Shown here piece by piece: positions 26,537 to 36,374 of a stretch of 64,000 bases of DNA. A program made the translations under genes and the position numbers. The notes below the pieces were generated by a model. The model made no database searches, was not told the DNA's origin, and saw only the letters and a list, made by a program, of their open reading frames with translations. The stretch is taken from assembly GCA_020860755.1 (NCBI GenBank), contig JAJBTQ010000033.1:1-64000 (forward strand). The letters are read 5' to 3'. Positions within the stretch are counted from its first letter, which is position 1. Every line of letters starts with the position of its first letter. The DNA is from Lachnospiraceae bacterium. GTDB taxonomy: Bacteria > Bacillota > Clostridia > Lachnospirales > Lachnospiraceae.

Positions 26537-28117
26537 CTACAGATTTCTTCGATAGGAGGACAGTGTGACTCCCGTATTCTTTTTAAAGATCTGGGAAAAG
26601 TAGGCGTAATCGTTATAGCCGACTGCCCCGGACACTTCGTACATCTTCATATCCGTATGCTCCAGATACCACTTTGCTTTATCGATCCGCTTACTCGTCA
26701 CATAATTGATAAATGTTACGCCGATCTCCTTCTTAAAAATATCACAGAGGTAATTTTTACTGATGTTGATATTGTCTGCCACTTCCTGCAGCGAGATATT
26801 CTCACTGAAATGGTTGTCAATATATTTAAGTGCAGCCAAAACCGTCTTGGATGTGGATCCCTCCTGTCCCTTCATCATTAGCGCTGCAAGCGCGAGGGAG
26901 GCATCCCTTGCGACAGCTTTCTGGTCTTCCAGCGTCGGACATTCCCGGCTGATCCTGCGTAGGTCTAAATGCTCTCTTTTTACGATCTCTTCTTCCGCAC
27001 TGTAACGGCCCTGCGTCTGATAGATTCGAAGCCGGATCAAAAAGGTAATACTTGACACATAATCTCTCGATACGATTGGGATATCCTGCTCCGGAATCAC
27101 ATAGATCTGATCGAGTGAGGCATTAATCCCGTCCTCATCATTAAGGGAGATCGCCTGGAACAGCTTTTCTATCTCGGAATAGGGAAGCGTGACGTTAACC
27201 GCCCGACTCTCCAATGTTTCTGCCTCGGACGCGGTATCAATATTGGCCTCCTGGAAAAAGATCTGCCTTACGCAGTCCGCATATGCAAAAAACAGATTCT
27301 CAAGTCCCCGGAAAATATCGCTGAATCCGATGGAGAAAGAAAAGTCGCGGAAGCGCGCAGTCTCCGCTAAGGCGCTCACGCTGTCACAGATCTCCTCGTA
27401 CTGTTCCGTATTCAGATCGTATACTACTACGTAAAGACTCTCATCCGACCAGAAGGAAAACACCTTTCCGTAATCCAAGAGCGTCATCTCAATCTCCTGA
27501 ATGATCCTGCCGATCTCAGACATATAGTCTCCCACAGTGGAAACCTGACCCATGTCCATCTTGATCAGCAAAAAATCTTCATCCTTGAAATCACTCAAAC
27601 CCCGGTCTTTGATCGCCTCATAGAGATGCTCATCAAAATAATTGTCCTCGGCAAGCCTCAGATAAAAGCGGTTAACCAGTTCAACGAAGTTGTCTTCGAC
27701 CAGCTGCTCCAAAGCCTGATAGGAAGTCTCATGCAGACGTTTTTCCTCGATCTTATCGTACATGCGGGTAAGCATGGCGATAAAGTCGTCCCGCTTGATC
27801 GGCTTTAAGAGATAGTCGCTTACGCCGAGCTTGACCGCTGCCTGCGCATAGGAAAAATCGTCGTAGCCGCTTAAGATTACGACCTCGATATCGGGATAGA
27901 GCTTTTTTACTTCACCCGCAAACTCCAGCCCATCCATAGCCGGCATCTTGACATCCGTGATCACGAGATCCGGTTCAAGCTCCTCGAAATGTTCCAATGC
28001 ATCGATCGGACTTGTAAACGCGCCCGCCACCTCAAATCCATATTTTGGCAGGTCGTATACTTTTTGAATCCCTTTTATCACAAATTCTTCATCGTCCAAT
28101 AATATTAAACGATACAT
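26537..28117 (-). CDS. YesN-type response regulator with AraC DNA-binding domain
   Basis: Response regulator of 526 residues: receiver domain (1-120) with acidic pocket DDEE and phospho-acceptor Asp 55 in VITDVKM, a long linking region (about 130-400), and an AraC-type double helix-turn-helix at the C-terminus (ENISLQEVADNINISKNYLC, then KMYEVSGAVGYNDYAYFSQIFKK). It converges on the kinase gene with a single base between the stops. It is transcribed from the amino-acid gene side, 9 bases after the small membrane protein gene. Confidence 0.92.
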   Translation of the reverse strand: MYRLILLDDEEFVIKGIQKVYDLPKYGFEVAGAFTSPIDALEHFEELEPDLVITDVKMPAMDGLEFAGEVKKLYPDIEVVILSGYDDFSYAQAAVKLGVSDYLLKPIKRDDFIAMLTRMYDKIEEKRLHETSYQALEQLVEDNFVELVNRFYLRLAEDNYFDEHLYEAIKDRGLSDFKDEDFLLIKMDMGQVSTVGDYMSEIGRIIQEIEMTLLDYGKVFSFWSDESLYVVVYDLNTEQYEEICDSVSALAETARFRDFSFSIGFSDIFRGLENLFFAYADCVRQIFFQEANIDTASEAETLESRAVNVTLPYSEIEKLFQAISLNDEDGINASLDQIYVIPEQDIPIVSRDYVSSITFLIRLRIYQTQGRYSAEEEIVKREHLDLRRISRECPTLEDQKAVARDASLALAALMMKGQEGSTSKTVLAALKYIDNHFSENISLQEVADNINISKNYLCDIFKKEIGVTFINYVTSKRIDKAKWYLEHTDMKMYEVSGAVGYNDYAYFSQIFKKNTGVTLSSYRRNL

Positions 28118-28126
28118 ATAAGCTCC

Positions 28127-28504
28127 TTATTTTTGGATATATCTCCTCTTGGTATTTTGTAACGTAATGATGAACCAGATCAGGGCAAGGACAAATATCG
28201 TAACGCCGAAGGCTTCCCAAAAATCCCTTTGGATATAGTACCACTCGATCAGGCCATAGATGCCATAGGCCATGCAGATGATCCCAAACAGCATTGTCTT
28301 CGGGTACATCTCAGAGCAAAACTGTGCCGGCTTCTGCACGCGGCCGATATCATCCTTCGCGATCAGCCACTGCGGTGGTTCATTTGTCTTTATCATCTGA
28401 CGTGCCGCATAGACAGAATAGGCACCGTAGATTACGATGATAAAGTCAAATATCGTCATAAATCCAATCGTGCTGAAATCAAATGTTGAGAGCAAATATG
28501 TCAT
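28127..28504 (-). CDS. Small membrane protein of unknown function
   Basis: A 125-residue protein with three hydrophobic segments (about 14-33, 70-88, 95-114) and a Lys/Arg end (NTKRRYIQK). Its ATG overlaps the thrC stop (ATGA), with GGAG inside thrC, so its translation is coupled to threonine synthase. No domain is recognised. The context suggests an accessory role in the thrC to regulator transcript. Confidence 0.65.
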   Translation of the reverse strand: MTYLLSTFDFSTIGFMTIFDFIIVIYGAYSVYAARQMIKTNEPPQWLIAKDDIGRVQKPAQFCSEMYPKTMLFGIICMAYGIYGLIEWYYIQRDFWEAFGVTIFVLALIWFIITLQNTKRRYIQK

Positions 28505-30000
28505 TTCTGTTCTCCAATCTGTAAGAATTGTCGTACAACAGACTCCATCTCATCCACATCACAGACAGTCGAGTGGACAATCTGAGCGGATCTTATCTCC
28601 TCGATCGGCCGAGGAATTGTAAGGCCGGTAAGCCCTGCGAGTACATCGATCATTTCCATGTCTGTCAGCTCGTCCTGCTCATCGTCAAGGGCACAAAGGA
28701 CACTTCTCGTAAACTTAAACGGGCTTGCCGTAGAGGCGAGCACCGCGGGCTTTTCATCGCCCGTTTCGTCCCTGTATTTTCGATAAACCGCGGCAGCGAC
28801 AGCCGTGTGCGGATCAATCAAATATCCGGTGTCCGTAAAGAGCTCCCGGATCATCTCTCTTGTCTCCTCTTCGTCTGCAAAGTTGCCGTAAAATACAGCA
28901 AGCTGCTCTCTCATCTTTGGCGTGATCGCATAGGTGCCGGTCTCGCCAAGCTGACTCATCAAGGCTGCGTTCTTTTCAGCGTCCTCTCCGGCAATGCGGT
29001 AGATCAGCCTCTCTAAGTTGCTGGAGATCAAAATATCCATGGAAGGCGATGATGTGAGGATAAACTTGCGGTTCTTATCATAAACTCCGGTCGTAAAAAA
29101 GTCGTACAGGACTTTATTCTCATTCGAGGCGCAGATCAGCCGGTCGATCGGGACTCCCATAAGTCCGGCGTAGTATGCGGCAAGGATATTTCCAAAGTTT
29201 CCGGTCGGAACCACAACATTGATCGTATCATCCGCAGAAATCTCGCCGCAGGCAAAAAGCTTCGCCCAGGCATGAACATAATAGACGATCTGCGGGACCA
29301 GCCTTCCGATATTTATGGAATTGGCGGATGAAAACTGAAAGCCCGCCCGGTTTAATTCTTTGTTCAGTTCCGGATCCGAAAACATTTTTTTCACACCGGT
29401 CTGAGCCTGATCAAAATTCCCCCGGATTCCGACGACAAGCGTATTGTCCCCCTGCTGGGTGATCATCTGTCTCTCCTGAATGGGGCTTACTCCGTCTTTC
29501 GGATAAAATACAACGATCCTTGTCCCCTCTACGTTCGCAAAACCGGCAAGCGCGGCTTTTCCGGTATCCCCGGAGGTAGCGGTTAAGATCACGATCTCGT
29601 TTGTCACGTGATTTTTCCGCGCGGATGTGATCATCAGATGGGGAAGAATGGAGAGGGCCATATCCTTAAAGGCAGCCGTCGCTCCGTGGAACAGTTCCAG
29701 ATAGTAAGTGTCATCCACGCAGACGAGCGGCGCGATCTCGGGTGTATCGAACTTGTCATTGTAAGCCCGGTCAATGCACTGCTTTAATTCCTCTTCCGTA
29801 AAATCTGTCAGAAATTTGCTCATGACAGCATAAGCTGTCTCCTTGTAAGTCATATTCGAAAGTTCTTCAACGGACAGACCGAGATCAGGGATCACGTCGG
29901 GGACATACAGGCCTCCGTTATTTGCCAGACCGTTTAAGATGGCCTGTGAAGCCGTCACTTTTTCAGAGGCATTTCTGGTATTTTTATATAACACTTGCAT
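28501..30000 (-). CDS. thrC: Threonine synthase
   Basis: PLP enzyme converting O-phosphohomoserine to threonine, 499 residues. The PLP lysine lies in HGATAAFKDMALS, with the phosphate-binding ATSGDTGKAAL near residue 150 and PTGNFGNILAAYYA near 250. The start at the third codon of the open frame (MQVLYK) has GAGGAGG six bases before it; the first ATG directly abuts that site. No homoserine kinase or dehydrogenase gene is near. It follows the second LeuCD-like pair closely. Confidence 0.95.
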   Translation of the reverse strand: MQVLYKNTRNASEKVTASQAILNGLANNGGLYVPDVIPDLGLSVEELSNMTYKETAYAVMSKFLTDFTEEELKQCIDRAYNDKFDTPEIAPLVCVDDTYYLELFHGATAAFKDMALSILPHLMITSARKNHVTNEIVILTATSGDTGKAALAGFANVEGTRIVVFYPKDGVSPIQERQMITQQGDNTLVVGIRGNFDQAQTGVKKMFSDPELNKELNRAGFQFSSANSINIGRLVPQIVYYVHAWAKLFACGEISADDTINVVVPTGNFGNILAAYYAGLMGVPIDRLICASNENKVLYDFFTTGVYDKNRKFILTSSPSMDILISSNLERLIYRIAGEDAEKNAALMSQLGETGTYAITPKMREQLAVFYGNFADEEETREMIRELFTDTGYLIDPHTAVAAAVYRKYRDETGDEKPAVLASTASPFKFTRSVLCALDDEQDELTDMEMIDVLAGLTGLTIPRPIEEIRSAQIVHSTVCDVDEMESVVRQFLQIGEQK

Positions 30001-30012
30001 TGCCATCCTCCT

Positions 30013-31260
30013 CTATGCGCTGACAATCTCTCCCGCAACGGCGCAAAGCGCCGCGGTCTTTGGGGATGCAAGGTAGATCTCTACGTTTGCGGTTCCCATT
30101 CTGCCGAGAAAATTCCGGTTATTCGTGGCGACCACACACTCCCCGTCGGTTAAGATGCCTCCGGTCCGGCCGCAGCAAAGGCCGCAGCCCGGATGGGTCA
30201 CCTGCGCGCCTGCCTCCACGAGCGTCTTGATCGTGCCGTTTGCGACCGCCTCCTCAAAAATCTTGCGGCTGGCCGGTGTGACGATCAGGTTCACGAACGG
30301 AGCCACCTTTTTCCCTTCAAGGATCGCGGCGGCAGCCATTAAGTCCTCCAGGCGCCCGTACGTACAGGAGCCCAAAAACACCTGATCAATCTTCTTCCCC
30401 ACAAGTTCTGATACCGGATGGATGTTGTCCACCTGCGAAGGACACGCCATCACCGGGACAAAATCTTCGGCCTGATAGGTAATCTCCCTGATATAAGACG
30501 CATCCTCATCCGCGATGAGATCTCTTTGTTCTTCCGTCAATTTGATCCCGCAGTACTCAGCCGTCTTCTCATCCGGCGCGAACAGGGCGCATTTTGCCCC
30601 CGCCTCCACCGCCATGTTCGACATGGTCATGCGGCTCGCGATCGTCATCTGATGTACTGTACTTCCGTGGAATTCCAGGGCCTGGTAAGTCGCGCCATCC
30701 GCCCCGAGATCTCCTATGATCGCAAGGATCACATCCTTGGAGGAGACATTGGATGGAAGCTCCCCGTCGATCGTGATCTTTATCGTATCCGGCACGCGGA
30801 TCCAGAGCTGACCGGTACCTAAGATCCCAGCCATCTCCGTGTAACCGATGCCGGTGGAAAATGCTCCGACACAGCCGTAGGTAGTCGTATGGCTGTCTGT
30901 TCCGAAGACGATGTCTCCCGGACGCACATAGCCCGCCTCTGTCATAAGCTGATGACAGATCCCATCGGAACGGTGTACGTTTTTCATCCCGTATTTTGCG
31001 GCAAACTCGTTGCCGATCCGGAAATGGCGCGTGTCATCCACCTGGCTCGCAGGGACCAGATGATCGTAGATGAGAACGGTCTTATCCGGATCCCAGATCT
31101 GTTGAAAGCCCATCTCGTCGAATTTTTCAACGACAAACGGGATAAAGATATCATGGATCATGACCCGGTCAACGTCTACCGTGACGATCTCTCCGGGAGA
31201 GACATCGCGGCCCACATTGCTGTTGCGGCCGATGATCTTTTCTATCATGGTATGTGCCAT
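30013..31260 (-). CDS. 3-isopropylmalate dehydratase-family large subunit, copy B
   Basis: Aconitase-superfamily large subunit of 415 residues with the 4Fe-4S ligands in GSCTYGR and in CGLCCG (about 300 and 360) and the FGTDSHTTTYG segment. It acts with the small subunit upstream. It could be the leucine pathway isomerase or a paralogue acting on another 2-hydroxyacid such as citramalate or dimethylmalate. It differs clearly from copy A at 31862. A promoter seems to lie between it and its small subunit gene. AGGAG stands eight bases before the ATG. Confidence 0.85.
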   Translation of the reverse strand: MAHTMIEKIIGRNSNVGRDVSPGEIVTVDVDRVMIHDIFIPFVVEKFDEMGFQQIWDPDKTVLIYDHLVPASQVDDTRHFRIGNEFAAKYGMKNVHRSDGICHQLMTEAGYVRPGDIVFGTDSHTTTYGCVGAFSTGIGYTEMAGILGTGQLWIRVPDTIKITIDGELPSNVSSKDVILAIIGDLGADGATYQALEFHGSTVHQMTIASRMTMSNMAVEAGAKCALFAPDEKTAEYCGIKLTEEQRDLIADEDASYIREITYQAEDFVPVMACPSQVDNIHPVSELVGKKIDQVFLGSCTYGRLEDLMAAAAILEGKKVAPFVNLIVTPASRKIFEEAVANGTIKTLVEAGAQVTHPGCGLCCGRTGGILTDGECVVATNNRNFLGRMGTANVEIYLASPKTAALCAVAGEIVSA

Positions 31261-31311
31261 AGAGGAATCTCCTTCGAATCTCCTTCTATAGATAATTATT
31301 ATAACATAATT

Positions 31312-31339
31312 ATTATAGTATAAATTGTTTTAATATCAA
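31312..31339 (-). promoter_or_regulatory. Possible internal promoter for large subunit copy B
   Basis: Minus strand TTGATA (31334-31339), 16 bases, TATAAT (31312-31317) in a very AT-rich 80-base spacer with near-palindromic ATAATTATTAT repeats. It is 52 bases from the downstream ATG. Confidence 0.55.
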
Positions 31340-31341
31340 TC

Positions 31342-31833
31342 CTATGCCTGCCCGTTTCGTTTTCGCATTGCGCTCACAAGCCCGCCTTCTTTAATGATCT
31401 CCAGCAGATCCTCAGGCAGAGGCGTAATGTCATACTCTTTGCCGCCCAGTATGATGCTGCTCCCCACATTCACCTGGATCTCGTCTCCCTCTTTCACATC
31501 CGCCTGGATCTGATCATTTTCGATCAAAAGCAGGCCGTTGTTGATCGAATTGCGGAAGAAGATCCTCGCATAGGATTTTGCGATGACACACGAGATTCCT
31601 AATGCCTTTATCACTTCCGGCGCCTGTTCCCGTGAAGAGCCGCAGCCGAAATTCTTTCCGGCCACGATGATATCGCCCGGCTTTAACTGCTCCGCCAATT
31701 CGGGGCGCAGCGGAGAAAAAGCATAAGGCTTCATGTCCTCGACAGATTTGAGGGCAAGATATTCCGTGGGCATGATGATATCGGTATCGATGTCATCTCC
31801 AAGGACCCATACTCTGCCGTTTATTTGTTCCAT
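31342..31833 (-). CDS. 3-isopropylmalate dehydratase-family small subunit, copy B
   Basis: Swivelling-domain subunit, 163 residues. [10 protein letters not shown] near the start and [13 protein letters not shown] near 62 are the family hallmarks; GSSREQ carries substrate-binding residues. It partners with the large subunit at 30013. The small-before-large order is the reverse of the classical leuCD order. Confidence 0.87.
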   Translation of the reverse strand: MEQINGRVWVLGDDIDTDIIMPTEYLALKSVEDMKPYAFSPLRPELAEQLKPGDIIVAGKNFGCGSSREQAPEVIKALGISCVIAKSYARIFFRNSINNGLLLIENDQIQADVKEGDEIQVNVGSSIILGGKEYDITPLPEDLLEIIKEGGLVSAMRKRNGQA

Positions 31834-31861
31834 AAAAATCTCCTCGCTTTTTGAATCGCGC

Positions 31862-33109
31862 TTAAATCATATCCGCTGTAGCAATCTCCCCGGCGATCGC
31901 CGAGGCAGTAACTGTGGCTGCGGAAGCAAGATATACAAAGGAATCGGGAGGACCTGCTCTCCCTTTAAAATTACGGGTTCCGGTGCTGATCAAGGTCTCA
32001 CCGTCTCCGATCACACCCTGACAGCTTCCCCAGCAGACGCTGCAGTTCGCATTCATCACGATGGCACCGGCCTCCAAAAATGTCTCGATCAGGCCCTCGT
32101 CAAGCGCCTGCTCATAGACGGCCTGACTGGCCGGCACGACGAGAAATCGAACCAGCGGATGCACCTTTCTTCCTTTTATGAGTTCGGCTCCGACACGCAG
32201 ATCCTCGATGCGCCCGTTATTGCAGGAGCCGAGAAAGGCCTCGTCTATCTTGGTCCCGACACATTCTTTCGCATTGACCACATTGTCGACAAAATGAGGT
32301 TTTGCAACGATCGGCGTGATCTGCGACAGGTCGACCTCATACTCGTCTGCAAACACCGCATCCGGATCGCTTGAAAAGATATGTTTGGGCTCTCGTCCGT
32401 GCTCATTTAAGTATTCCATGGCGACGTCATCCACTTCCATCAGAGCAGTCTTGGCGCCGGCCTCCACACAGAGGTTGCAGATGGCGATCCGGTCACTCAT
32501 AGTAAGTGTTTTTACGCCTTCTCCGACAAATTCCATCGCCTTATAGTTGGCCCCGTTTGCCCCGATCCGTCCGATGATCGTAAGGATCAGATCCCGGGCA
32601 TAAACTCCCTCGGGAAGCTGTCCGTTGAGTGTAAAGCGGATCGTCTCCGGAACGAGCACCCAGGATGTACCGGTGACCATGGCGTAGAGGTAATCGGTAC
32701 AGCCCACGCCGGTGCCAAACGCGCCGAGCGCACCATACGCGCAGGTGTGGCTGTCCGCGCCGAAGATCAACTCCCCGGGGCGGACATGGTTCTCCATCAT
32801 GATCTGATGGCAGACGCCCTCTCCTTCGTAATATGTGATGCCGTGCTCTCTGGCAAAATCTCTCATTTTTTTGTGGGAAGCCGCGGTCTTCGTGCTGTCG
32901 GAAGGCACATTGTGATCGACGATCCACACGAGCTTGTCCACATCGGCGATGTGCGGATGTTTAAGCTCGTTGTACATGTCGATGGTCAGATGTGTGGTTC
33001 CGTCGTTGCTCATAAGCCGGTCGAGCTCGACTGTGTGAATGTCACCGGCTCTCACTTCACTCTCGCCTGCAGCTGCAGCGATGATCTTTTCGGCCATTGT
33101 CATTCCCAT
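31862..33109 (-). CDS. 3-isopropylmalate dehydratase-family large subunit, copy A
   Basis: Aconitase-superfamily large subunit of 415 residues with iron-sulfur ligands in GSCNNGR and in [10 protein letters not shown], and [16 protein letters not shown] for substrate binding. The CSVCWG variant and the ending [15 protein letters not shown] mark a subfamily distinct from copy B. Its ATG overlaps the small subunit end by context, with GGAGG nine bases upstream inside that gene, so the pair is coupled. Which copy serves leucine synthesis cannot be decided from sequence alone. Confidence 0.86.
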   Translation of the reverse strand: MGMTMAEKIIAAAAGESEVRAGDIHTVELDRLMSNDGTTHLTIDMYNELKHPHIADVDKLVWIVDHNVPSDSTKTAASHKKMRDFAREHGITYYEGEGVCHQIMMENHVRPGELIFGADSHTCAYGALGAFGTGVGCTDYLYAMVTGTSWVLVPETIRFTLNGQLPEGVYARDLILTIIGRIGANGANYKAMEFVGEGVKTLTMSDRIAICNLCVEAGAKTALMEVDDVAMEYLNEHGREPKHIFSSDPDAVFADEYEVDLSQITPIVAKPHFVDNVVNAKECVGTKIDEAFLGSCNNGRIEDLRVGAELIKGRKVHPLVRFLVVPASQAVYEQALDEGLIETFLEAGAIVMNANCSVCWGSCQGVIGDGETLISTGTRNFKGRAGPPDSFVYLASAATVTASAIAGEIATADMI

Positions 33110-33110
33110 G

Positions 33111-33587
33111 TCAGTCCACCTCCCTGTTCAGAGACGCGATCAGGCCGCCCTGGTCTAAGATCCCCTGCATATAGGGCGGAAGCTTCGTGCATTCAAACTC
33201 CTGCCCGTTTACGCGGGCGACCCCATCTGTCATGAACAGTTCCATCTCATCCCCTGTCTCCACCGCGTCATAGAGATCCTTGCAGACGATGACCGGAAGC
33301 CCGATATTGATGGCATTGCGGTAAAAGATACGCGCGAACGATTTGGCAATGATCGCCTGAACGCCGAGGGCTTTTAAAACACTCGGTGCCTGCTCTCTGG
33401 AAGAGCCGCAGCCGAAATTCTCGTCCGCCACAACAAAATCACCCGGCTGTACCTTGGCAGCAAAGTCGCGGTCTAAGGACTCAAACGTATGAACTTTCAT
33501 CTCCTCGATCGTCGGATAGAGCAGATACTGGGACGCAATGATCTGATCCGTATCCACATCGGAGTGAAACCGAAATATCTTTCCCAC
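33111..33587 (-). CDS. 3-isopropylmalate dehydratase-family small subunit, copy A (GTG start)
   Basis: Small subunit of 158 residues. The start is a GTG at 33587 (MGKIFRFHSDVDTD) with AAGGAG six bases before it. An open frame runs on upstream, but those residues fall inside the terminator hairpin and do not resemble the family. DVDTDQII and [13 protein letters not shown] are present. It directly precedes large subunit copy A and follows a leader with a terminator-like hairpin. Confidence 0.87.
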   Translation of the reverse strand: MGKIFRFHSDVDTDQIIASQYLLYPTIEEMKVHTFESLDRDFAAKVQPGDFVVADENFGCGSSREQAPSVLKALGVQAIIAKSFARIFYRNAINIGLPVIVCKDLYDAVETGDEMELFMTDGVARVNGQEFECTKLPPYMQGILDQGGLIASLNREVD

Positions 33588-33603
33588 TTTTTTCTCCTTT
33601 TTT

Positions 33604-33638
33604 GAAAAAGAGTGGTATGGCCAAGCTGCCATGCCACT
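33604..33638 (-). terminator. Attenuator-like terminator in the leader of the copy A pair
   Basis: Minus strand stem AGTGGCATGGC / GCCATACCACT (11 pairs with one wobble), loop AGCTTG, then CTTTTTC. The ribosome site of the small subunit follows within 10 bases. A terminator immediately before a ribosome site and start codon is typical of transcription attenuation. Confidence 0.7.
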
Positions 33639-33671
33639 CCAAGGTTTTTATATACTGTGATATGATACCAC

Positions 33672-33747
33672 GGATTTCTCCGCACTTCGTGCTCTCGAAA
33701 TCCTGCAACTCCTCGTAATCCGCCCTATCGGGCTCCTTACTCGGATT
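33672..33747. other. Structured intergenic element with nested hairpins
   Basis: Two nested hairpins: GGATTTC / GAAATCC enclosing GCAC-TTC-GTGC (33672-33703), and AATCC / GGATT enclosing GCCC-TATC-GGGC (33717-33747). The density of paired segments suggests either a leader RNA or a copy of a dispersed intergenic repeat. Confidence 0.5.
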
Positions 33748-33763
33748 TGTTCGGTCCCAAAAC

Positions 33764-33796
33764 TCAGAAAACCGGATACAAGTATCCGTTTTCTGA
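33764..33796 (-). terminator. Hairpin after ilvC
   Basis: Minus strand TCAGAAAACGGATAC pairs with GTATCCGGTTTTCTGA (15 pairs, one bulge), followed by GTTTTG. It stands 21 bases after the ilvC stop and likely ends or reduces the ilv transcript. Confidence 0.7.
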
Positions 33797-33817
33797 CTTT
33801 CGGTTCCTAGTATCATA

Positions 33818-34861
<1,044 letters not shown>

Positions 34862-34869
34862 TTATTTTA

Positions 34870-35370
34870 TTATAATTTAATAACGTCCTCATCGCCTCTG
34901 CTTAAGCCTGTCATCCCGGTCCGGGCAAGTTCTAAGATCTCATATTCCTGAAGCAGGTCAAGAAATGCGTCGATCTTTCTCCACTCGCCGGTCATTTCAA
35001 TGATCATGGAAGTCTTGCTGACATCGGAAACTTTGCCATGAAAGATATCGACTATGGCATAAAGCGCCTGACGGTCCTCCGGTTTGGCAGAGACTTTTAC
35101 AAGGATAAGCTCTCTCTCGACAGACTCCCCGTCCTTTAACACTTTGATGTCGATGACATCTTCGAGCTTGGAGAGCTGGTTTTCGATCTGTTCGAGCACA
35201 AGCTCATCCCCTGTGGCTACGACCGTGACTCTCGTATATCTGGAGTCTGTTGTCACACCGACAGAAAACCCGTCAATGTTGAAACCACGACGGCTGAAAA
35301 GGCCGGAAATGCGGCTGACCACACCCGGTGTGTTTTCAACTAAAAGTGAAAGTACCTGTCTTCTGTTCAC
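34870..35370 (-). CDS. ilvN: Acetolactate synthase small (regulatory) subunit
   Basis: Regulatory subunit with an N-terminal ACT domain (VLSLLVENTPGVVSRISGLF, about residues 4-75) and the C-terminal small-subunit domain. It confers valine feedback on the catalytic subunit, which is not encoded in this window. A GTG at 35370 is taken as start because GGAGG stands eight bases before it; the ATG two codons upstream (35376) is only two bases from the site. It is the first gene of the ilvN-ilvC unit. Confidence 0.92.
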   Translation of the reverse strand: MNRRQVLSLLVENTPGVVSRISGLFSRRGFNIDGFSVGVTTDSRYTRVTVVATGDELVLEQIENQLSKLEDVIDIKVLKDGESVERELILVKVSAKPEDRQALYAIVDIFHGKVSDVSKTSMIIEMTGEWRKIDAFLDLLQEYEILELARTGMTGLSRGDEDVIKL

Positions 35371-35410
35371 AAGCATATCCTCCCTTGCGTTCCTTTTTCA
35401 AACATTTTTT

Positions 35411-35439
35411 ATTCTATCAATATCTATTTTTTTTGTCAA
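35411..35439 (-). promoter_or_regulatory. Promoter of ilvNC
   Basis: Minus strand TTGACA (35434-35439), 17 bases, TAGAAT (35411-35416), giving a leader of about 30 bases. The leader is too short for a T-box, so control would be by initiation or downstream attenuation. Confidence 0.8.
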
Positions 35440-35506
35440 GAAAAACCAGGCCCCGAAAGAGGCTTTATTTCCGCGATTTTGTGCGATTTTTTCGGGCTTG
35501 ATCCAA

Positions 35507-35535
35507 TTGCCAATCCCTGCTTTACGTGCTATAGT
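35507..35535 (+). promoter_or_regulatory. Promoter of the esterase-like gene
   Basis: TTGCCA (35507-35512), 17 bases, TATAGT (35530-35535), 34 bases upstream of the ATG at 35570. Confidence 0.65.
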
Positions 35536-35569
35536 AAAAGACATATGGAAAGGTTCGGAGGTGTATCTT

Positions 35570-36352
35570 ATGGAAACCCAATATTTTAAGAACTACAGTC
35601 CGGCGCTCGAGCGCAATATGGAGTGCGGGATCTGGGGACATGCAGGCCGCCCGGTCCTGTATATTCCCGGTCAGGACGGACGCTACTTTGATTTTGAGAA
35701 TTTCAACATGGTGGACTATTTTGCACCCTGGATCGATGCGGGGGAATTGATGGTATGCGGGATCGACCCCATCGATGCGGAGACCTATTCCGCCTTTGGA
35801 GACCCGCACGAGCGCATCCTTCGCCATGAAAAGTGGATCAAATACATCACCGAGGAGGTCGTTCCGTTTTTGACCAGGATCGCCCGCGAGCGCAATGGCT
35901 GGGAAGGAGAAGTCGGTATCATAGCGTTCGGCTGTGCCATGGGCGCCACCCACGCCGCGAACCTCTACTTCCGCTTTCCGTTTCTGTTTAACGGGCTGCT
36001 TTCCTTAAGCGGAACGTTCAGCTCCGAGCCCGGATTCGGCGATTATTCGGATAACTGGGTCTACTTAAACTCTCCGGTTGATTATCTTCCGAACCTGTCG
36101 GAGGATCATCCCTATATGAAGGTCTACCGCAGGCAGCGCGCTGTGATCTGCTGCGGGCAGGGGAACTGGGAATATCCCGAGACTGTCTATCAGATGCGGG
36201 ACATCTGCGCGGAGAAAGACATTCCGGTCTGGGTCGACCTCTGGGGGCAGGACGTCACACATGACTGGCCCTGGTGGTACAAGCAGGTGGAATACTTCCT
36301 GCCCTATCTGCTGGGGGATGAAGACTGGCCCTTAGGCCTTGACGAAGAATAA
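35570..36352 (+). CDS. Esterase-family alpha/beta-hydrolase-like protein, nucleophile Ser replaced
   Basis: A 260-residue protein of the esterase D-like family found in Firmicutes. The nucleophile elbow reads GCAMG (Ala 123), where relatives known to me read GCSMG; the rest of the family pattern is kept (LYFRFPFLFNGLLSLSG, then SPVDYLPNL, and a C-terminal WVDLWGQDVTHDWPWW with the presumed catalytic His). It may be inactive, use Cys 122, or act as a binding protein. GGAGG eight bases before the ATG at 35570 fixes the start; a longer open frame upstream crosses the ilvN gene on the other strand and is not real. Confidence 0.75.
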   Translation: METQYFKNYSPALERNMECGIWGHAGRPVLYIPGQDGRYFDFENFNMVDYFAPWIDAGELMVCGIDPIDAETYSAFGDPHERILRHEKWIKYITEEVVPFLTRIARERNGWEGEVGIIAFGCAMGATHAANLYFRFPFLFNGLLSLSGTFSSEPGFGDYSDNWVYLNSPVDYLPNLSEDHPYMKVYRRQRAVICCGQGNWEYPETVYQMRDICAEKDIPVWVDLWGQDVTHDWPWWYKQVEYFLPYLLGDEDWPLGLDEE

Positions 36353-36374
36353 GTGTTGACCTACTCCTCTTTTT

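Noticed and set aside
33481..33816. A 111-codon open frame across the ilvC-leuD leader on the minus strand
   Set aside because: It runs through two hairpins and into the small subunit gene in another frame, has no ribosome site, and its residues follow the structured DNA rather than a protein pattern.
35084..35569. Long N-terminal extension of the esterase-like protein
   Set aside because: It is antisense to ilvN and its promoter; the ribosome site and promoter fix the start at 35570.
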